Source: an uncultured Acetatifactor sp. | GTDB lineage: Bacteria > Bacillota > Clostridia > Lachnospirales > Lachnospiraceae | DNA: 64,000 bases | Reading direction: 5' to 3' | NCBI GenBank assembly: GCA_910586775.1 | Contig: CAJUJN010000011.1 | Location: 18,278-82,277 of the forward strand | Shown: one piece after another, positions 1-9,535 of the stretch | How positions within the stretch are numbered: the first letter of the stretch is position 1 | Layout: each line of letters begins with the position of its first letter | Notes under the pieces: model-generated | Told to the model about the DNA's origin: nothing | Database searches by the model: none | Seen by the model: only the letters and a program-made list of their open reading frames with translations | Program-made: the position numbers and the translations under genes

Positions 1-123
1 GGGTATTGCTGAACGGCACACAGGGCAGAAGATATCCGCAATGAGATTTTATTTTAAAGGGTGAAATTTTATCAGAAACAGTTTTTATAACATGAAGGGA
101 ACAATAAGGACAGAGATAAAAGT

Positions 124-1659
124 ATGATATATGAAAAGAAAAAAACGGCAGTTGGAGCAGGCCGCAGGCTGAAATATTTGGGCAGGACATTGGTGGTACT
201 ACAGATAATTGCGGTACTGATAGTCAGTGTCAGGATGGCCTTTATGAATATTTTGCCGGCAGGGTACATGATAGCATGTATTATTGCCATGTTGACTGTT
301 TGTGCGTTGCTCTGGTTGGCGACAGGGAAGAAAGTTTTTACGCTGGTGGTGATAATTGTATCTTTACTGATGATTTGTTTGTTGTTTCATGCGTTTGCTG
401 CGATGAACAGGCTTGATGATACTTTGAAAAGGGTTTCATCAGAAGATGGACAGGAAACCGTGCAGATGGCAGTGATCACATTGGCAGATGCTTCGGCAAA
501 TGAGTTAACTGATTGCGGAGGAAGTAAGATAGGCTGTATCAGGAATGATATAACTGTTCCGGGTGTAAAAAAGGTCATTGATGATGCGAATGCATTTCCG
601 GCAGTGTACACGGAATACGATGATGTACTGACACTTGCGGAGGCTTTGCTGAATGGAATGGAGAATGTAATTATTTTAAACAGAGAATATATTGATATGA
701 TATCTGAGCAGGACAATTATACCGGATTCTCAGAGAAAGTAAAAATACTGTATGTACTTGAGGTGAATGTCCCGGTGTCCGGAGCGGAGACGAAATCAGG
801 TGGGAAAGCTGAGACAGAGCCTGGTATGAAGGGAGACGGCCAGGAAAGTTATATGCTTTCTTCCGACGAAAAAACGATTGTTATATATGTAAGCGGTATT
901 GATACATTTGGTAGCATAAACGTGAAGAGCAGGAGCGATGTTAATATTCTTATAGCTCTGAATATGGAAACAGGACAGATGCAGCTTATTAATACGCCGA
1001 GAGATTATTATGTGATACTTCCGGGCAAAGGTGCAGATAAGCTTACCCACGGGGGACTTTATGGGGTGGAATGCTCAAAGGAGGTTCTCGAAAATCTGTA
1101 TGGAATTACCATAGACTATTATCTCCGGATAAATTTCAGTGGGTTTGAGGACATAATTGATTTGATGGGCGGAATAGATGTTTTTTCGGCATATGATTTT
1201 ACAGTTGAGCCTATCAGGCATTATACCGTGGGATATAATCATTTGTCCGGAATTGAGGCACTGGCATTTGCGAGAGAAAGATATTCCTTTGCGGAGGGGG
1301 ATGTGCAGAGAGGAACGAATCAGATGGAGGTAATTAAGGCAGTTATCTCTAAGGCGGCATCTGCTGATATACTTGTAAACTATCAGGAATTGTTGGAGGA
1401 GGTTTCAGAATGCTTTCAGACCGATATGCCACCGGAAGTAATTTATGATCTGGTGAGATATCAGCTGTCCAACAATGTGACATGGAAGATTGACAGCTTT
1501 ACAGTAAGAGGTACTGGCAGTCATGAGACTACATATTCGATACCTGGTACTACGTCATATGTAATGCTTCCAGATAATGATGATGTGGCTGAAGCAAGGA
1601 GACTGATAGAGAATGTGATGGCTGGAGATATGTTGCCGACAGATAAGGCGGGGAATTAG
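124..1659 (+). CDS. LCP (LytR-CpsA-Psr) family wall-polymer ligase, membrane-anchored
   Basis: 511 residues. Three hydrophobic segments lie in the first ~95 residues, followed by an extracytoplasmic spacer of ~150 residues and an LCP catalytic domain from about residue 250 to 490. Typical LCP signatures are visible: SRSDVNI, NTPRDYYV, the AFARER arginine pair and DVQRGTNQ. Known LCP enzymes transfer undecaprenyl-linked polymers such as teichoic acid or capsule to peptidoglycan, and the neighbouring glycosyltransferases and ABC exporter fit this. The ATG is preceded by AAGGA. The stop is only 2 bases from the next start, so the gene probably opens the visible operon. A second LCP gene lies at 16404-17459, with the same core but a lipoprotein anchor. 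Confidence 0.9.
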   Translation: MIYEKKKTAVGAGRRLKYLGRTLVVLQIIAVLIVSVRMAFMNILPAGYMIACIIAMLTVCALLWLATGKKVFTLVVIIVSLLMICLLFHAFAAMNRLDDTLKRVSSEDGQETVQMAVITLADASANELTDCGGSKIGCIRNDITVPGVKKVIDDANAFPAVYTEYDDVLTLAEALLNGMENVIILNREYIDMISEQDNYTGFSEKVKILYVLEVNVPVSGAETKSGGKAETEPGMKGDGQESYMLSSDEKTIVIYVSGIDTFGSINVKSRSDVNILIALNMETGQMQLINTPRDYYVILPGKGADKLTHGGLYGVECSKEVLENLYGITIDYYLRINFSGFEDIIDLMGGIDVFSAYDFTVEPIRHYTVGYNHLSGIEALAFARERYSFAEGDVQRGTNQMEVIKAVISKAASADILVNYQELLEEVSECFQTDMPPEVIYDLVRYQLSNNVTWKIDSFTVRGTGSHETTYSIPGTTSYVMLPDNDDVAEARRLIENVMAGDMLPTDKAGN

Positions 1660-1661
1660 CA

Positions 1662-2909
1662 ATGGGCGTTGAGAGAAAGGTGTTGTTTGTAGCTACAGTA
1701 GGCGGGTTTGTTACGCAGTTTGAAATGAGTAATGTCTCTTTGCTGCAGGAGATGGGATATGAAGTGCACTCTGCTGCGAACTTCAGGGAACCGGTGTACA
1801 GTGTGAAGGAGAAGGAACTGATAGACAGGGGTGTAATTTTGCATCAGGTAGATATCGAGAAATCTCCTTATATGTGGAAGCAAAATCGACAGGCACTGGA
1901 GCAATTGTGCAAAATTATAAAAGACGAGAAAATAAGTCTGCTGCACTGTCATACCCCGGTGGGGGGACTGTTGGGAAGACTGGCGGGAATTTTGTGCAGA
2001 GAAGAAAAGCCGCAGGTGATATATACGGCTCATGGTTTTCATTTTTACAAGGGAGCTCCATTGATGAACTGGCTGTTTTACTACAGTGTAGAAAGAATCC
2101 TTGCCCATCACACAGATGCATTGGTAACAATAAATGAGGAAGACTACAGGAGAGCCGGGAGGTTTCGGCTGCGTAAGGGAGGGTGCGTTTACAAAATTCC
2201 GGGAGAAGGATTACATAGGGAAGCATTTCAGCCAGTTACCGAGAACAGAAAAAAAGAATTGCGCCAGCAACTGGGATTAGATGAAAATGTTTTTTTCTTT
2301 CTATCAGTTGGGGAGCTCAGTGGGAACAAAAACCACAGGGAAATCATTCGGCTGATGCCGGATATAAAGAAAAGACTCAGTGACAGAAAAATTTTGTATG
2401 GAATCTGCGGTGATGGCTTCTATAGGGAGGAACTGACAGAGCTTGTAGACAAAATGGAACTTCAGGAGTCTGTGAAGTTTTATGGGTACCAGTCAAATAT
2501 TGCGGATTATCTGGCATGTGCGGACTGTTTCGTATTTCCGTCAGTCAGAGAGGGACTGGGTATGGCTGCGTTAGAAGCCATGTCCATGGGAATCCCGGTG
2601 ATTGCGTCTGATAATCGGGGAACCAGGGAATATATGAAAGATGGCTGTAATGGCTATGTATGTGACGTAAAGAATCCAAAAGATTTTGTGGATGCTTTTG
2701 AAAGAATCTGTCGAATGCAGCCGGGAGAGCGAGCTGCTATGCAGTCAGAGGGATGCAGAACAGCAGAGAAATTTGATATAAGGAACGCGGCTGTTGTTAT
2801 GAGCAGAGTATATGAGGCTGTGGATGCACAGAACACGCTTGCAACAGAAGCGGCAACAACAATTCATTATCTGCCGCTGCAAAACGGCAGTATGAGAAAG
2901 GTTCAGTGA
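1662..2909 (+). CDS. Glycosyltransferase family 4 (GT-B fold)
   Basis: 415 residues with the two-domain GT-B architecture. The N-terminal half carries the acceptor-side fold (VLFVATVGGFVTQFE near the start, HCHTPVGG around residue 90). The C-terminal half has the nucleotide-sugar site, with the E-x7-E motif EGLGMAALEAMSMG followed by IPVIASDNRGTREY. Members of this family, such as CapM- and WbpT-like enzymes, build cytoplasmic lipid-linked oligosaccharides. Sugar specificity cannot be read from sequence. Translation is tightly coupled: 2 bases from the LCP stop, and the next gene begins at the stop of this one. Confidence 0.9.
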   Translation: MGVERKVLFVATVGGFVTQFEMSNVSLLQEMGYEVHSAANFREPVYSVKEKELIDRGVILHQVDIEKSPYMWKQNRQALEQLCKIIKDEKISLLHCHTPVGGLLGRLAGILCREEKPQVIYTAHGFHFYKGAPLMNWLFYYSVERILAHHTDALVTINEEDYRRAGRFRLRKGGCVYKIPGEGLHREAFQPVTENRKKELRQQLGLDENVFFFLSVGELSGNKNHREIIRLMPDIKKRLSDRKILYGICGDGFYREELTELVDKMELQESVKFYGYQSNIADYLACADCFVFPSVREGLGMAALEAMSMGIPVIASDNRGTREYMKDGCNGYVCDVKNPKDFVDAFERICRMQPGERAAMQSEGCRTAEKFDIRNAAVVMSRVYEAVDAQNTLATEAATTIHYLPLQNGSMRKVQ

Positions 2910-2911
2910 CC

Positions 2912-3802
2912 ATGGGAGATATGCCTGTAGTAAGCGTGATTATGAGCACCTGCGGACGGCAGAAAGCGGAATATTTGAAAACTGCCGTGGAGTCAGTGTT
3001 GGGCCAGAAGAATGTGGAGTTTGAACTGATAGTGTGTAATGACAATGCACCGGAGGAATGTTCAGAATATTTATATAAACTGGCAGAAAATGACAGGAGA
3101 GTACATATCATTGATAATCCGGAGAGCAAAGGGCTTGCATATGCACTGAATCTCTGCATTGATGCGGCACGGGGGAAATATCTGGCCAGAATGGATGATG
3201 ACGATGTATGCGGTGCAGACAGACTGAGCAGGCAGGTGGATTATCTGGAGGAACATTCCACAGTTGCATATGTGGGATGTAATGCAAAACTGATAGACGA
3301 TAAGGGCGTCTGGGGACACCGACAGTTGCCAGAGACGCCGGGGAAGAAGGATTTCCTGAAGTTTCTACCCTATATCCATCCGTCACTTATGTTGAGAAAA
3401 AATATCTTTGACGGTAGGGAGGGGTACAAAACAGGAACCCGGAGAGGCGAAGACTATGAACTTTTCATGCGCCTTTTTGCAGACGGATACAAAGGCTGCA
3501 ACATACAGGAAGAGCTCTATTCTTACCGGGAAGACAGAAATTCCTATAAAAGAAGGAGGATGGCCTCCCGTTTGGATGAGGTGAAGATCAGGTATGACGG
3601 TTTTAAGGCACTGGGAATTATGCTGCCATGGGGGTGGCTGTATGTGTTAAAACCATTGGTTGCAGGATGTGTGCCTGTATGCCTGGTTTACGGGGCTAAG
3701 AGACTGTTCCACGGGAGTATGGCGATTCTGGTAAAGGGGAGGAATGTGCTGCAGCAGGAAGATGGAAAATGGAATGATAAAAAAGCAGCAGATATACCGT
3801 AA
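2912..3802 (+). CDS. Glycosyltransferase family 2
   Basis: 296 residues from ATG 2912. A GTG at 2906 overlaps the upstream stop and is a second possible start, but the AAAGG at about 2897 is better spaced for 2912. The N-terminal GT-A domain begins with VVSVIMSTCGR, and the DxD metal/nucleotide site is ARMDDDD near residue 95. The C-terminal ~50 residues are hydrophobic and basic and may sit on the membrane. It probably adds one sugar to the surface-polymer repeat unit. The acceptor and donor are unknown. Confidence 0.87.
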   Translation: MGDMPVVSVIMSTCGRQKAEYLKTAVESVLGQKNVEFELIVCNDNAPEECSEYLYKLAENDRRVHIIDNPESKGLAYALNLCIDAARGKYLARMDDDDVCGADRLSRQVDYLEEHSTVAYVGCNAKLIDDKGVWGHRQLPETPGKKDFLKFLPYIHPSLMLRKNIFDGREGYKTGTRRGEDYELFMRLFADGYKGCNIQEELYSYREDRNSYKRRRMASRLDEVKIRYDGFKALGIMLPWGWLYVLKPLVAGCVPVCLVYGAKRLFHGSMAILVKGRNVLQQEDGKWNDKKAADIP

Positions 3803-5147
3803 AGCACTTGAAAAAAACCAGGCATTGTACAGCATATCGGAAAAATTGGTCAATATTCCTTGTGTAGCAAAGGATTGTGAAAAACTTGTGTCATTTTATG
3901 TGATGGCACCTGTAATGAGTATGTATGTGGCATGGGTGTTGCGGGAAGCATGTGCAGTTGGAAAGAGAAGACTTTACTTTCTGGCAAGGGATGGGTATTC
4001 CATGTATGAGACAGCCAGAGTCTTTTGTGAAAAATTGGGGCTTCCAATAGAGTGCAGATATCTATACTGTTCCAGGTATGCCTGGAGAAGTGCAGAGTAT
4101 CATCTGTTGAAGGAAGACAGTCTTTCTTATATCTGTCTGGGCGGAATCGATGTGAATTTTCAGAAGTTGATGTCCAGGGCAGGGCTGACTGACAGTGAGG
4201 GAAAAGAAATTGCTGGTTTAATGGGAATGTGCGGAAACTACGATATGCCTCTTACATACCGGAAGCTCGGGGAACTACGGATGTTATTAGAAGAATGTAA
4301 GCCTTTTATGGACAAAATGATGGAGAAATCCCGATGCATTTATCCTGTTGTAACAGGGTACCTGGAACAGGAGGGATTGCTGGATCCGGTGCCATGGGCT
4401 CTTGTGGACAGCGGGTGGACAGGGAGTATGCAGAAAAGTCTGCAGCATTTGTTGGATACTATGGGATATGAGGAGAAAGTAGAGGGATATTATTTCGGAA
4501 TGTATGAATATCCGGAGGGAGTAGATCCGGAGGTTTATAATTGTTGGTATTTCAATCCTGGAAACGGGCTGCGCCGAAAGACATATTTCAGCAATAATCT
4601 GTTTGAATGTATTTTCAGTTCGCCGGAAGGGATGACAACCGGTTATGAAAAGCGGGAAGAAATATATTGTCCTGTTCTGGAAAAAAAATGGAATCCGAAC
4701 AGGGAAAAAATAGAGAGAACCACGAAATATCTGAAGCAATATGCGAAGAAACTGTCGGACAATTTTGGAAAAGAAGTTCTGTCTGGCGATACAAAGGACA
4801 AAAGTGGAAAAAAACTGACATTTTCCCTTTTGAAAGGATTTATGGGCAGACCGGTTTGGGAGGAAGCGGAAGAGTTTGGAAGTTACGTCTTCTGCGATGA
4901 TGTCATAGGCGAGGGGAACCAGAAGGTTGCAGCGGATCTTACTCCGGAACAGATCCATGAAAACTGGTTCTTCCGCAAGGCTGTCAGCTATCTGAAAAGA
5001 AATGGCGGCAGAATTCGGGAGAGTGCCTGGATGGAGGGAAGCATAGTATGTAACGGCATGGCTGTAAGTGAGCTTTGGCACTGTACACTATGTAAATACG
5101 TGTTGTATCTCAGGAAGCTGATGCAACATCTTTTAAAGCATATATGA
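3774..5147 (+). CDS. Surface-polysaccharide-locus protein, C-terminal module of the HAD/COG5610-like family
   Basis: About 457 residues; an in-frame ATG at 3762 is also possible. The gene overlaps the GT2 gene by 29 bases. It resembles the C-terminal half of the 763-residue protein at 14050-16341: LYFLARDGYSM matches LFLSRDGDTL, YLYCSRYAW matches YVYWSRKAA, and LVDSGWTGSM matches AIDIGWAGSG, all in the same order. The classical HAD N-terminal motif present in the larger paralogue is absent. I infer a catalytic or scaffolding module of surface-polymer synthesis. No reaction can be assigned from sequence. Confidence 0.7.
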   Translation: MIKKQQIYRKALEKNQALYSISEKLVNIPCVAKDCEKLVSFYVMAPVMSMYVAWVLREACAVGKRRLYFLARDGYSMYETARVFCEKLGLPIECRYLYCSRYAWRSAEYHLLKEDSLSYICLGGIDVNFQKLMSRAGLTDSEGKEIAGLMGMCGNYDMPLTYRKLGELRMLLEECKPFMDKMMEKSRCIYPVVTGYLEQEGLLDPVPWALVDSGWTGSMQKSLQHLLDTMGYEEKVEGYYFGMYEYPEGVDPEVYNCWYFNPGNGLRRKTYFSNNLFECIFSSPEGMTTGYEKREEIYCPVLEKKWNPNREKIERTTKYLKQYAKKLSDNFGKEVLSGDTKDKSGKKLTFSLLKGFMGRPVWEEAEEFGSYVFCDDVIGEGNQKVAADLTPEQIHENWFFRKAVSYLKRNGGRIRESAWMEGSIVCNGMAVSELWHCTLCKYVLYLRKLMQHLLKHI

Positions 5148-5161
5148 TGAGGAGATTGGAT

Positions 5162-6229
5162 ATGAAAAGAAGACATGCCTGGACTGGTGTTGTTTTAATG
5201 AGCGTGTTTCTGGCGGCAGGATGCGGTTCGGAGGTCAACAATATGGTTTATGGTGATGAGTTAGATGAATATGCTCAGATAGCAGGGCTGAACAGCGCCA
5301 TAACGCCTGCAGAGTCTTCCATGATAAGTGATAAAACAGCGGAAAGTGTTCAGGAAACGGAAAATAATATGGAATCTCTTGTTCAGGAAGCTGAAGGAGA
5401 TGAAGACATAGAGGAGCGGGAAGTTACAGAAGATACAGATATATACAGCAAACCGGGTGAAGAAGAGGCTGTTGTGGGTTCTGTAAAACAGGGAGCGACG
5501 GTTCAGATTATCGATGTACCGGCAGATGAGGAATGGTGCAAAATTGTCTATAAGGGGCGTGTTGCATACATTATGACGAATGTTCTGGCAGAGCCCGAAG
5601 CGGAAGTGACTGCATCACCGACACCAGGATCGACGGCCAGACCGAAAGCGCAGTCAACAACCAGACCTAAAACACAGCCAACGGCCGAACCGAGTGCCGG
5701 GCAGGGAACAGAGCCAACACGGACCCCTGTTTCAGAACCAACGCCTGGAACTGGCACAGAGCCGACATACAATCCAACGTCGAGGCCGTCCCAGAGGCCA
5801 ACAACAGAACCGATTGCAGATCCAACGTATATCCCGGTTCCAAGGCCGACAGAGACTCCGACTACAGAACCGACGGAGAGCCCGACATCGATGCCGACGA
5901 GTGAACCGACAGAGAGTCCGACATCAATGCCAACGAGTGAACCGACGCAGAGTCCGACATCGGTGCCAACGAGTGAACCGACGCAGAGCCCGACATCGGA
6001 GCCAACAGCTGAACCGACGCAGAGCCCGACATCGGAGCCAACAGCTGAACCGACACAGAGTCCGACATCGGAGCCAACGGCTGAACCGACACAGAGTCCG
6101 ACATCGGAGCCAACGAGTGAACCGACGCAAAGCCCGACATCGGAGCCAACAGCCGAACCGACCCAAGAGCCGATATCGGAGCAAACAACCGAGCCGGGGC
6201 TTGAGCCGACTGCAGGCCAGACGTCATAG
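5162..6229 (+). CDS. SH3-domain lipoprotein with long Pro/Thr repeat stalk
   Basis: 355 residues from ATG 5162, chosen because AGGAG lies 7 bases upstream; an ATG at 5144 is possible but lacks one. A basic start and hydrophobic stretch end in the lipobox LAAGC, so this is a lipid-anchored exported protein. An acidic region is followed by a bacterial SH3-like domain at about residues 91-143 (DTDIYSKPGE through VAYIMTNVL), a fold that often binds peptidoglycan peptides. The C-terminal ~190 residues are Pro/Thr/Ser/Glu-rich with a regular 12-residue repeat (PTSEPTAEPTQS type), probably an extended wall-spanning stalk. It may position the polymer machinery or bind the wall. Confidence 0.82.
   Translation: MKRRHAWTGVVLMSVFLAAGCGSEVNNMVYGDELDEYAQIAGLNSAITPAESSMISDKTAESVQETENNMESLVQEAEGDEDIEEREVTEDTDIYSKPGEEEAVVGSVKQGATVQIIDVPADEEWCKIVYKGRVAYIMTNVLAEPEAEVTASPTPGSTARPKAQSTTRPKTQPTAEPSAGQGTEPTRTPVSEPTPGTGTEPTYNPTSRPSQRPTTEPIADPTYIPVPRPTETPTTEPTESPTSMPTSEPTESPTSMPTSEPTQSPTSVPTSEPTQSPTSEPTAEPTQSPTSEPTAEPTQSPTSEPTAEPTQSPTSEPTSEPTQSPTSEPTAEPTQEPISEQTTEPGLEPTAGQTS
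5881..6171 (+). repeat. In-frame 36-bp tandem repeats (12-residue PT-rich unit)
   Basis: About eight copies of a 36-base unit encode variants of PTSEPTAEPTQS. The copies diverge by single substitutions, mostly at wobble positions. They lie entirely inside the lipoprotein gene and keep frame, so copy-number change would alter stalk length without breaking the protein. Confidence 0.9.
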
Positions 6230-6345
6230 TTGGTTTATGAATCGGCACAAAAACGATTCCAGTACCAAAATTAATCTGATTTACTGCAAGTTACAGGCAT
6301 GTTTTTGGAAAAACAATTGCACAGGTTGAAAGCAAGGATAGAAAA

Positions 6346-8256
6346 ATGCTTTTTATAAATAATAATCATACAAAAAGAAAAATGGGAATATTCAGTGCAG
6401 GACTGCTTTTAATACTACTCTTTCTGAGTAACAGTAAAGCGTATGCGGAGGAAGCAACTGTCATTTTTGGAGAAGACAGTTATTCGATTGGAGAAGATAC
6501 TTTTGAAGTAGAAGTATTGATCAGGGCAGATGGAAATATAGGAATCTATAAAGTTAATCTTCGGTATGATACTGACAGAATGGAATATGTATCAGGCGCT
6601 GAAGAGGAGTCAGAAGGTACGATTATACTTGAAGGAACGGGATTTGGCAATGAGGTGGCTTACATCCTGGAGTTCAGGGCAATCGGGGCAGGAAGTGCCG
6701 GACTGGCAGTAGCCGATGCATGGATATATTCAGCCGACGATGAGCCGGTAGATTACACGCTTAATTCTCTGGTCAGAGTACCTGTCAATATAGAGGGAAC
6801 GGATACAGGAGGATTGTCCTTTTTTACAAAGCTGGATGAGGAAGCACAGGCAATGACGCCTGCCAGTGAGAATATATTTGGAGCGGATATTCCCATTATT
6901 GGAAATATAATCGACGGAAGTGGAAATATTCTGTACCTTATTGATATGGCTGATTATGAGCCTGATATGACATTGTGGGATTATACACTTGTAACAGGTT
7001 CCTATCAGGAGGATACCTTTACATATATTTCTGATCAGGGAAGAAATATAAGGGTAGTTTTGATGATGGATGAAAGTGAAGGTCTGCATCTTTATGCATA
7101 TAAAGCGGATACGCGTGATTTTTATCCGGTCAGCGAGATCGAAGCGGAGGGCGAAACTTTTTATATCCTGTCCCCGAGAGCCTGTATAAACATTCCGGAT
7201 GGGATTCCTGAGGAAGAGATAGCAGCAGGTACTGTTTTCTATGCACTTAACGCAGGCGGTGTGGGAGGGTATTACAGATATACCACTTCCGGAGCTTTAG
7301 AGGAATGGCAGCCGGCGAATACAGATGTTCCGTATGAAAATCAGGAAGAAGAGAATGTGGATGCCCAACATTTGCTTTTTGCTGTTTTGGCTGTTATCGG
7401 AACAGGGGTGGTTCTTACCGCCGGTCTGGTTTTCTGGAAAAAGGGCGGCGGAAGATTTCTGAAAAACAGGGGAAAAGCTGTTGTAGCTTATCTCAAAGAC
7501 AAGAAACAGTATATATTTGTCATCAAGGAACTGACCGGCAGGGAGGTAAAGCGGAAATATGCCCGCAGCCATCTGGGAATTGTGTGGAGTGTGCTGAATC
7601 CGTTGCTGATGATGATTGTAATGTCATTGGTTTTTTCTTATATGTTTAACAGGTCCATTGATAATTTCCCGCTGTATTACTTAACAGGAAGCCTCTTCTG
7701 GGGGCTGTTTAATGATGGAACAAGTCATGCGATGTCTGCCTTAGTCGACAACAAAGCACTTCTTGTTAAGTCAAAGTTGCCAAGACAGACCTTCGTTATC
7801 TCGAGGATGGCTACGGCACTGGTTAATCTGGGATATTCATGTATTCCTTATGCGCTTATGCTGATTGTATTTGGTATACGACCATCATGGACCATGCTTA
7901 TGCTTCCATTGGATATTATTCTTACTTTTGTGTTTACAATGGGAATCGGATATATATTATCTATTCTTTATGTGTTCTTTGCGGATATCAAATATTTATA
8001 TAGTGTATTTTTGAGGATATTGCTGTACCTTACAGCGCTGTTTTATCCGGTGACAGCGTTACCGGATACGCTACAGAAAATAATAGGATACAACCCTGTT
8101 TATCTGTCCATATATATCGCAAGGGAATGCATGGTGTATGGAAGAGTGCCCCACTATTCGGCCTGGGTGAAACTTACGGTGGCATCAGTAATCAGCTTTG
8201 CGGCAGGTTGGATTACATACAGGAAGAAACAGAATGATGTCATGCAGAGGATATAG
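6346..8256 (+). CDS. ABC-2 polysaccharide-export permease fused to an N-terminal cohesin-like ectodomain
   Basis: 636 residues in one uninterrupted frame. Residues 1-34 form a signal peptide (cleavage after AYA). Residues ~35-150 have the beta-sandwich pattern of cohesin-like domains (IYKVNLRYDTDRMEYVSG). A second exported domain of unknown fold runs to ~335, and a transmembrane helix lies at ~341-365. From ~378 to the end is a normal-length TagG/Wzm-type ABC-2 permease: GREVKRKYARSHLGIVWSVL, the usual hydrophobic helices, and NPVYLSIYIARE. Standard TagG/Wzm proteins are only about 260-275 residues and lack the ectodomain. The partner ATPase follows 14 bases downstream. Together they should export the lipid-linked polymer made by this locus. 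Confidence 0.88.
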   Translation: MLFINNNHTKRKMGIFSAGLLLILLFLSNSKAYAEEATVIFGEDSYSIGEDTFEVEVLIRADGNIGIYKVNLRYDTDRMEYVSGAEEESEGTIILEGTGFGNEVAYILEFRAIGAGSAGLAVADAWIYSADDEPVDYTLNSLVRVPVNIEGTDTGGLSFFTKLDEEAQAMTPASENIFGADIPIIGNIIDGSGNILYLIDMADYEPDMTLWDYTLVTGSYQEDTFTYISDQGRNIRVVLMMDESEGLHLYAYKADTRDFYPVSEIEAEGETFYILSPRACINIPDGIPEEEIAAGTVFYALNAGGVGGYYRYTTSGALEEWQPANTDVPYENQEEENVDAQHLLFAVLAVIGTGVVLTAGLVFWKKGGGRFLKNRGKAVVAYLKDKKQYIFVIKELTGREVKRKYARSHLGIVWSVLNPLLMMIVMSLVFSYMFNRSIDNFPLYYLTGSLFWGLFNDGTSHAMSALVDNKALLVKSKLPRQTFVISRMATALVNLGYSCIPYALMLIVFGIRPSWTMLMLPLDIILTFVFTMGIGYILSILYVFFADIKYLYSVFLRILLYLTALFYPVTALPDTLQKIIGYNPVYLSIYIARECMVYGRVPHYSAWVKLTVASVISFAAGWITYRKKQNDVMQRI

Positions 8257-8270
8257 AAGGGGGAATAACT

Positions 8271-9476
8271 GTGACTGAGATATTAATTACAATTGCAGTA
8301 GTGTGTGCCATTCTGGTGATTGTATTTATGCTGGTTATGTTTTTTTCGTACAGAAGAAGGAAAAAGCGGAAAAAAAGCAGGAGAAAAGAATATGATCAAC
8401 AATATGACCTGATGCCGGAAGCGGATGGAGATGAAGAAGATCTGTATGAGGATGGCGAGCTGTATGGAGAATATGAATCATATGAAGAAGTGGTATTATA
8501 TGATGATGTGACAGAAAGGGAAGCCTGGGATAGGGAAGAGAGTGAAACTGAACAGGAAGCCTGGGCTGAGCAGGAGAGCGGAGTTGAACAGGAAGTTCTG
8601 TACGAAAAAGAATATGTTACCGGAGAAGAAAACAGGGCGGAAAAAGTAAACGGAAAAACGGATTCAACGCATGAAAGCTTAGCTGAACGGGAGAATTTGT
8701 TTGAAGGAGTTTCTGCAGAAGAGGTACAGGAGGAGAAAGAGAGTCCGATTATCCGTGTCAGCAATGTGACGATGAAATTCAGGATAGCTACCAGCAGCAC
8801 GTCAGGATTGAAGGATTATCTGATACAGAAGATAAAAAAGCAGATTTCAACCAGAGAACTTGTGGCACTGGACCATGTGAGTTTTGATGTGTTTAAAGGT
8901 GAAGTGGTAGGAATCATAGGGACGAATGGTTCAGGAAAATCTACCCTGCTGAAAATTGTGTCAGGAGCATTAAATCCTTCAGAAGGAAATGTCAGTGTAG
9001 ATAAAAAGAAGGTTCAGATGCTGTCGCTGGGGGCGGGTTTTGATACGGAATTATCAGCCAGAGAGAATGTATATCTGAATGGTGCAATTATAGGTTATTC
9101 GAAGGACTTTATCAAGAGAAACTATGATAAAATAGTGGAATTTTCCGAGCTGGAGGGATTTATGGATGAGAAAGTTAAAAATTTCTCCAGCGGCATGGTC
9201 AGCAGGCTGGCTTTTGCTATTGCCACGGTGGGAGACGCGGCGGAGATATTGATTTTGGATGAGGTTTTAAGTGTCGGAGACGAGTTTTTCAGAAAGAAAA
9301 GCCTGGCGAGAGTGAAAGAGATGATTCACGGGGGAAGTACAGTGCTGATGGTTTCCCATGGAATGAGTACGATTCTTGATAATTGTACGAAAGTGGTATG
9401 GATAGAAAAGGGTAAACTGCAGATGGTGGGGGATGCCAAGATGGTTTGTGCGGCATATAGAAATCAATTTGGTTAA
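8271..9476 (+). CDS. Membrane-tethered ABC ATPase of polysaccharide export (TagH/Wzt type)
   Basis: 401 residues from a GTG start with AGAAGGGGG just upstream. A transmembrane helix occupies residues ~5-27, followed by a basic stop-transfer patch and a highly acidic, Glu/Tyr-rich linker to ~155. The ABC domain starts near 160: Walker A GTNGSGKS, a Q-loop region at LSLGAGF, the divergent signature FSSGM typical of TagH/Wzt, Walker B ILILDEVLSVGD and switch His in VSHGM. Known TagH/Wzt ATPases are cytosolic and often carry a C-terminal extension; an N-terminal membrane anchor is unusual. The gene directly follows the permease fusion. Confidence 0.9.
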   Translation: MTEILITIAVVCAILVIVFMLVMFFSYRRRKKRKKSRRKEYDQQYDLMPEADGDEEDLYEDGELYGEYESYEEVVLYDDVTEREAWDREESETEQEAWAEQESGVEQEVLYEKEYVTGEENRAEKVNGKTDSTHESLAERENLFEGVSAEEVQEEKESPIIRVSNVTMKFRIATSSTSGLKDYLIQKIKKQISTRELVALDHVSFDVFKGEVVGIIGTNGSGKSTLLKIVSGALNPSEGNVSVDKKKVQMLSLGAGFDTELSARENVYLNGAIIGYSKDFIKRNYDKIVEFSELEGFMDEKVKNFSSGMVSRLAFAIATVGDAAEILILDEVLSVGDEFFRKKSLARVKEMIHGGSTVLMVSHGMSTILDNCTKVVWIEKGKLQMVGDAKMVCAAYRNQFG

Positions 9477-9535
9477 AGGACATACTGTTTTGTTATGGAA
9501 TTCCAAGTCTATATTAGGGATCTTTTCTAATATGG

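Noticed and set aside
4287..5081. 264-codon minus-strand frame
   Set aside because: It lies opposite a conserved-module gene, lacks a ribosome site and has low-complexity Phe/Leu composition.
5881..6171. CRISPR-like regular repeats
   Set aside because: The repeats are contiguous, have no unique spacers and are in frame inside a coding sequence.
5862..6248. Long minus-strand open frames across the lipoprotein repeats
   Set aside because: They follow from the 36-base repeat composition. The + frame has a signal peptide, SH3 domain and ribosome site, and the minus frames have none.
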